Positions 6,830 to 7,618 of a stretch of 7,618 nt of DNA are shown in pieces. The stretch is from Catonella sp963539695 (lineage in GTDB: Bacteria > Bacillota > Clostridia > Lachnospirales > Lachnospiraceae). Below the pieces are notes generated by a model. It was not told where the DNA came from. It made no database searches and saw only the letters and a program-made list of their open reading frames with translations. The stretch lies in contig CAUTOC010000076.1 of assembly GCA_963539695.1 (NCBI GenBank), forward strand, positions 1 to 7,618, read 5' to 3'. Both the position numbers and the translations under genes were made by a program. The first letter of the stretch is position 1, and the number at the start of each line of letters is the position of its first letter.

Positions 6830-7618
6830 TTGTTCCTCCGACTAAAGTCCCTAAACCAGGACAAATCATTGTTCCAATAGCAGCTCCTCCCATCGCTCCT
6901 GCTTTGGCTCCACCAACTCCTCCAACCCATCCTCCAGCTACTCCTGCTGTTGTTTCCATAGTATTTCTTCCAATTGTATTTCCATCAGATCTAAACGAAT
7001 TATAGACATCTTTAACATCTGATGCAACTGCAATCGCAGTTAACGCTCGCCCACCTACTTTAGCATATTTAGCTAGTTTATCATAGTTCTTTGCTACAGC
7101 ATATGTTACATTGGAAATTGGCTTATGATTTAATGATTGATATATTTTGTTGTTAGGATATAATTTACCATTTGTATTTATATGAGGATACATAGGCTTT
7201 GGGGGAGATTTATGAGCTCCATCAATTCTAGAAACCCACTGAGGTTTTATTCCGTTATTGCCTTTTCTCAAAATATTCACCTTAGTCGCTTCTGATGTAT
7301 TTGTTTTTATAAAAAAATTTGTATCCCGTATTGGATTGTTTTGGGTGCTTACACCAACACCTTTAACAACCACTGATGTTTTATTATCGGTAACAGACGA
7401 AGTCTTTATTGAAGACTTATGTGGTGCAGCTTTTATAGCAGATTTATTACTCTGCACTTGAATTGATGTATTTGTAGCATAACTACTACTCGAAACCTTG
7501 CTTGATACTTTTGATGCTGAACTATGGCTCGAAGCCTTAGTTGATCCTTTTGATACTGAACTGTGGCTCGAAGCCTTAGTTGATCCTTTTGATACTGAAC
7601 TGTGGCTCGAAGCCTTAG
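6747..7618 (-). CDS. C-terminal part of a repeat-containing glycine-zipper toxin-like protein (partial)
   Basis: The frame stays open to the right edge, so only the C-terminal 289 residues are seen. Visible residues 1 to about 40 are tandem 13-residue repeats (KASSHSSVSKGST). A polar Ser/Thr/Lys/Asn linker follows to about 170, including a Pro-rich patch KSPPKPMYPH (136-145). A helical lead-in is at 176-205 (YDKLAKYAKVGGRALTAIAVASDVKDVYNS), then a glycine-zipper domain at about 223-279 (GGWVGGVGGAKAG, then PGLGTLVGG and IGGIIGGIFGTLLGKEGG), ending in VKQINK. This lead-in plus G-x3-G-rich helical hairpin is the form seen at the ends of membrane-permeabilising polymorphic toxins, including some T7SSb effectors such as TelE. 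Pore formation is inferred from that class. The N-terminus, possibly LXG or another secretion domain, is outside the window. GTG at 7457 is not a credible start: no Shine-Dalgarno sequence, and coding-type repeats continue upstream. Confidence 0.8.
   Translation of the reverse strand, partial: KASSHSSVSKGSTKASSHSSVSKGSTKASSHSSASKVSSKVSSSSYATNTSIQVQSNKSAIKAAPHKSSIKTSSVTDNKTSVVVKGVGVSTQNNPIRDTNFFIKTNTSEATKVNILRKGNNGIKPQWVSRIDGAHKSPPKPMYPHINTNGKLYPNNKIYQSLNHKPISNVTYAVAKNYDKLAKYAKVGGRALTAIAVASDVKDVYNSFRSDGNTIGRNTMETTAGVAGGWVGGVGGAKAGAMGGAAIGTMICPGLGTLVGGTIGGIIGGIFGTLLGKEGGKAIVKQINK
6835..6839 (-). promoter_or_regulatory. Possible internal ribosome-binding site inside the glycine-zipper coding sequence
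   Basis: GGAGG followed by AACAA and TTG (6829) has ideal 5-nt spacing for the 213-residue gene. It is read in the toxin frame as glycine-zipper codons, and a second GGAGG occurs nearby at 6814-6810 for the same reason, so it may be coincidence. Confidence 0.4.
7492..7618 (-). repeat. 39-bp tandem repeats encoding a 13-residue Ser/His/Lys repeat
   Basis: Two identical 39-bp units (7531-7569 and 7570-7608), the first 10 bases of a third (7609-7618) and one diverged unit at the gene-proximal side (7492-7530) lie head to tail without spacers. Each encodes KASSHSSVSKGST-like sequence in frame with the toxin-like gene; the diverged unit reads KVSSKASSHSSAS-type with G to V changes. The array continues past the window edge. 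Unit length is a multiple of three, so copy-number change would keep the frame. Confidence 0.92.

Noticed and set aside
6754..7005. A proline-rich plus-strand frame of 83 residues
   Set aside because: Its Pro/Ala richness is the direct complement of glycine-zipper GGN codons. It is a shadow, not a gene.
7455..7457. GTG as the start of the glycine-zipper protein
   Set aside because: No Shine-Dalgarno sequence before it, and the frame remains open upstream through in-frame 13-residue repeats to the window edge.
7258..7461. A 67-residue plus-strand reading frame opposite the toxin-like gene
   Set aside because: It lies antisense to a coherent coding frame, has no RBS and shows no domain-like composition beyond what the complement of Thr/Asn codons gives.
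7492..7618. CRISPR array
   Set aside because: The 39-bp units are directly adjacent with no spacers and are translated in frame, so they are a coding tandem repeat.

Overview
The window looks like chromosomal DNA of a low-GC Gram-positive anaerobe, most likely a clostridium of the Lachnospiraceae type. The reasons are strong AGGAGG ribosome-binding sites, AT-rich intergenic DNA, a two-subunit PyrB/PyrI aspartate transcarbamoylase, a secreted CAP + Ig-like + Fn3-like protein, and a DUF4176 gene of the kind found in Firmicutes type VII secretion (T7SSb) effector cassettes. The genus is inference; nothing here fixes it.

Left block (1-4200). A 759-residue aconitase-superfamily hydratase (YbhJ-like) is on the minus strand, at 35-2314. 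It diverges from a plus-strand cluster: pyrB (2483-3397), pyrI (3409-3840) and a 72-residue two-helix membrane protein (3856-4074). The 168-bp gap between the two units holds one good sigma-A-like promoter facing each way, with the -35 boxes only 8 bp apart. The predicted pyrB leader is about 35 nt, too short for a PyrR-type attenuator. A hairpin at 4154-4191 ends the pyr cluster and probably also the convergent gene on its right.

Middle (4201-5925). A single minus-strand gene encodes a secreted 534/535-residue protein: signal peptide, CAP/SCP domain, bacterial Ig-like domain and fibronectin-III-like C-terminus. The 117-120 bp upstream of it contains a long imperfect hairpin. This is probably the terminator of the next operon, or a leader structure.

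Right block (5926-7618). Three tightly overlapping minus-strand genes run in from the right edge. The first is the C-terminal 289 residues of a large protein, with 13-residue Ser/His/Lys tandem repeats (39-bp DNA repeats), a polar linker and a C-terminal glycine-zipper domain typical of membrane-active polymorphic toxins. The second is an unrecognised acidic soluble protein of up to 213 residues, whose start overlaps the toxin end. The third is a small DUF4176 protein, translationally coupled by an 8-nt overlap. I read this as the distal part of a T7SSb-type toxin cassette, with the 213-residue protein as an immunity or chaperone/adaptor candidate. The toxin N-terminus, which would prove the secretion class, lies outside the window. 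This block is the best place to look for something undescribed. No tRNA, rRNA, CRISPR array or insertion sequence is visible, and no stretch longer than 300 bases lacks a gene.
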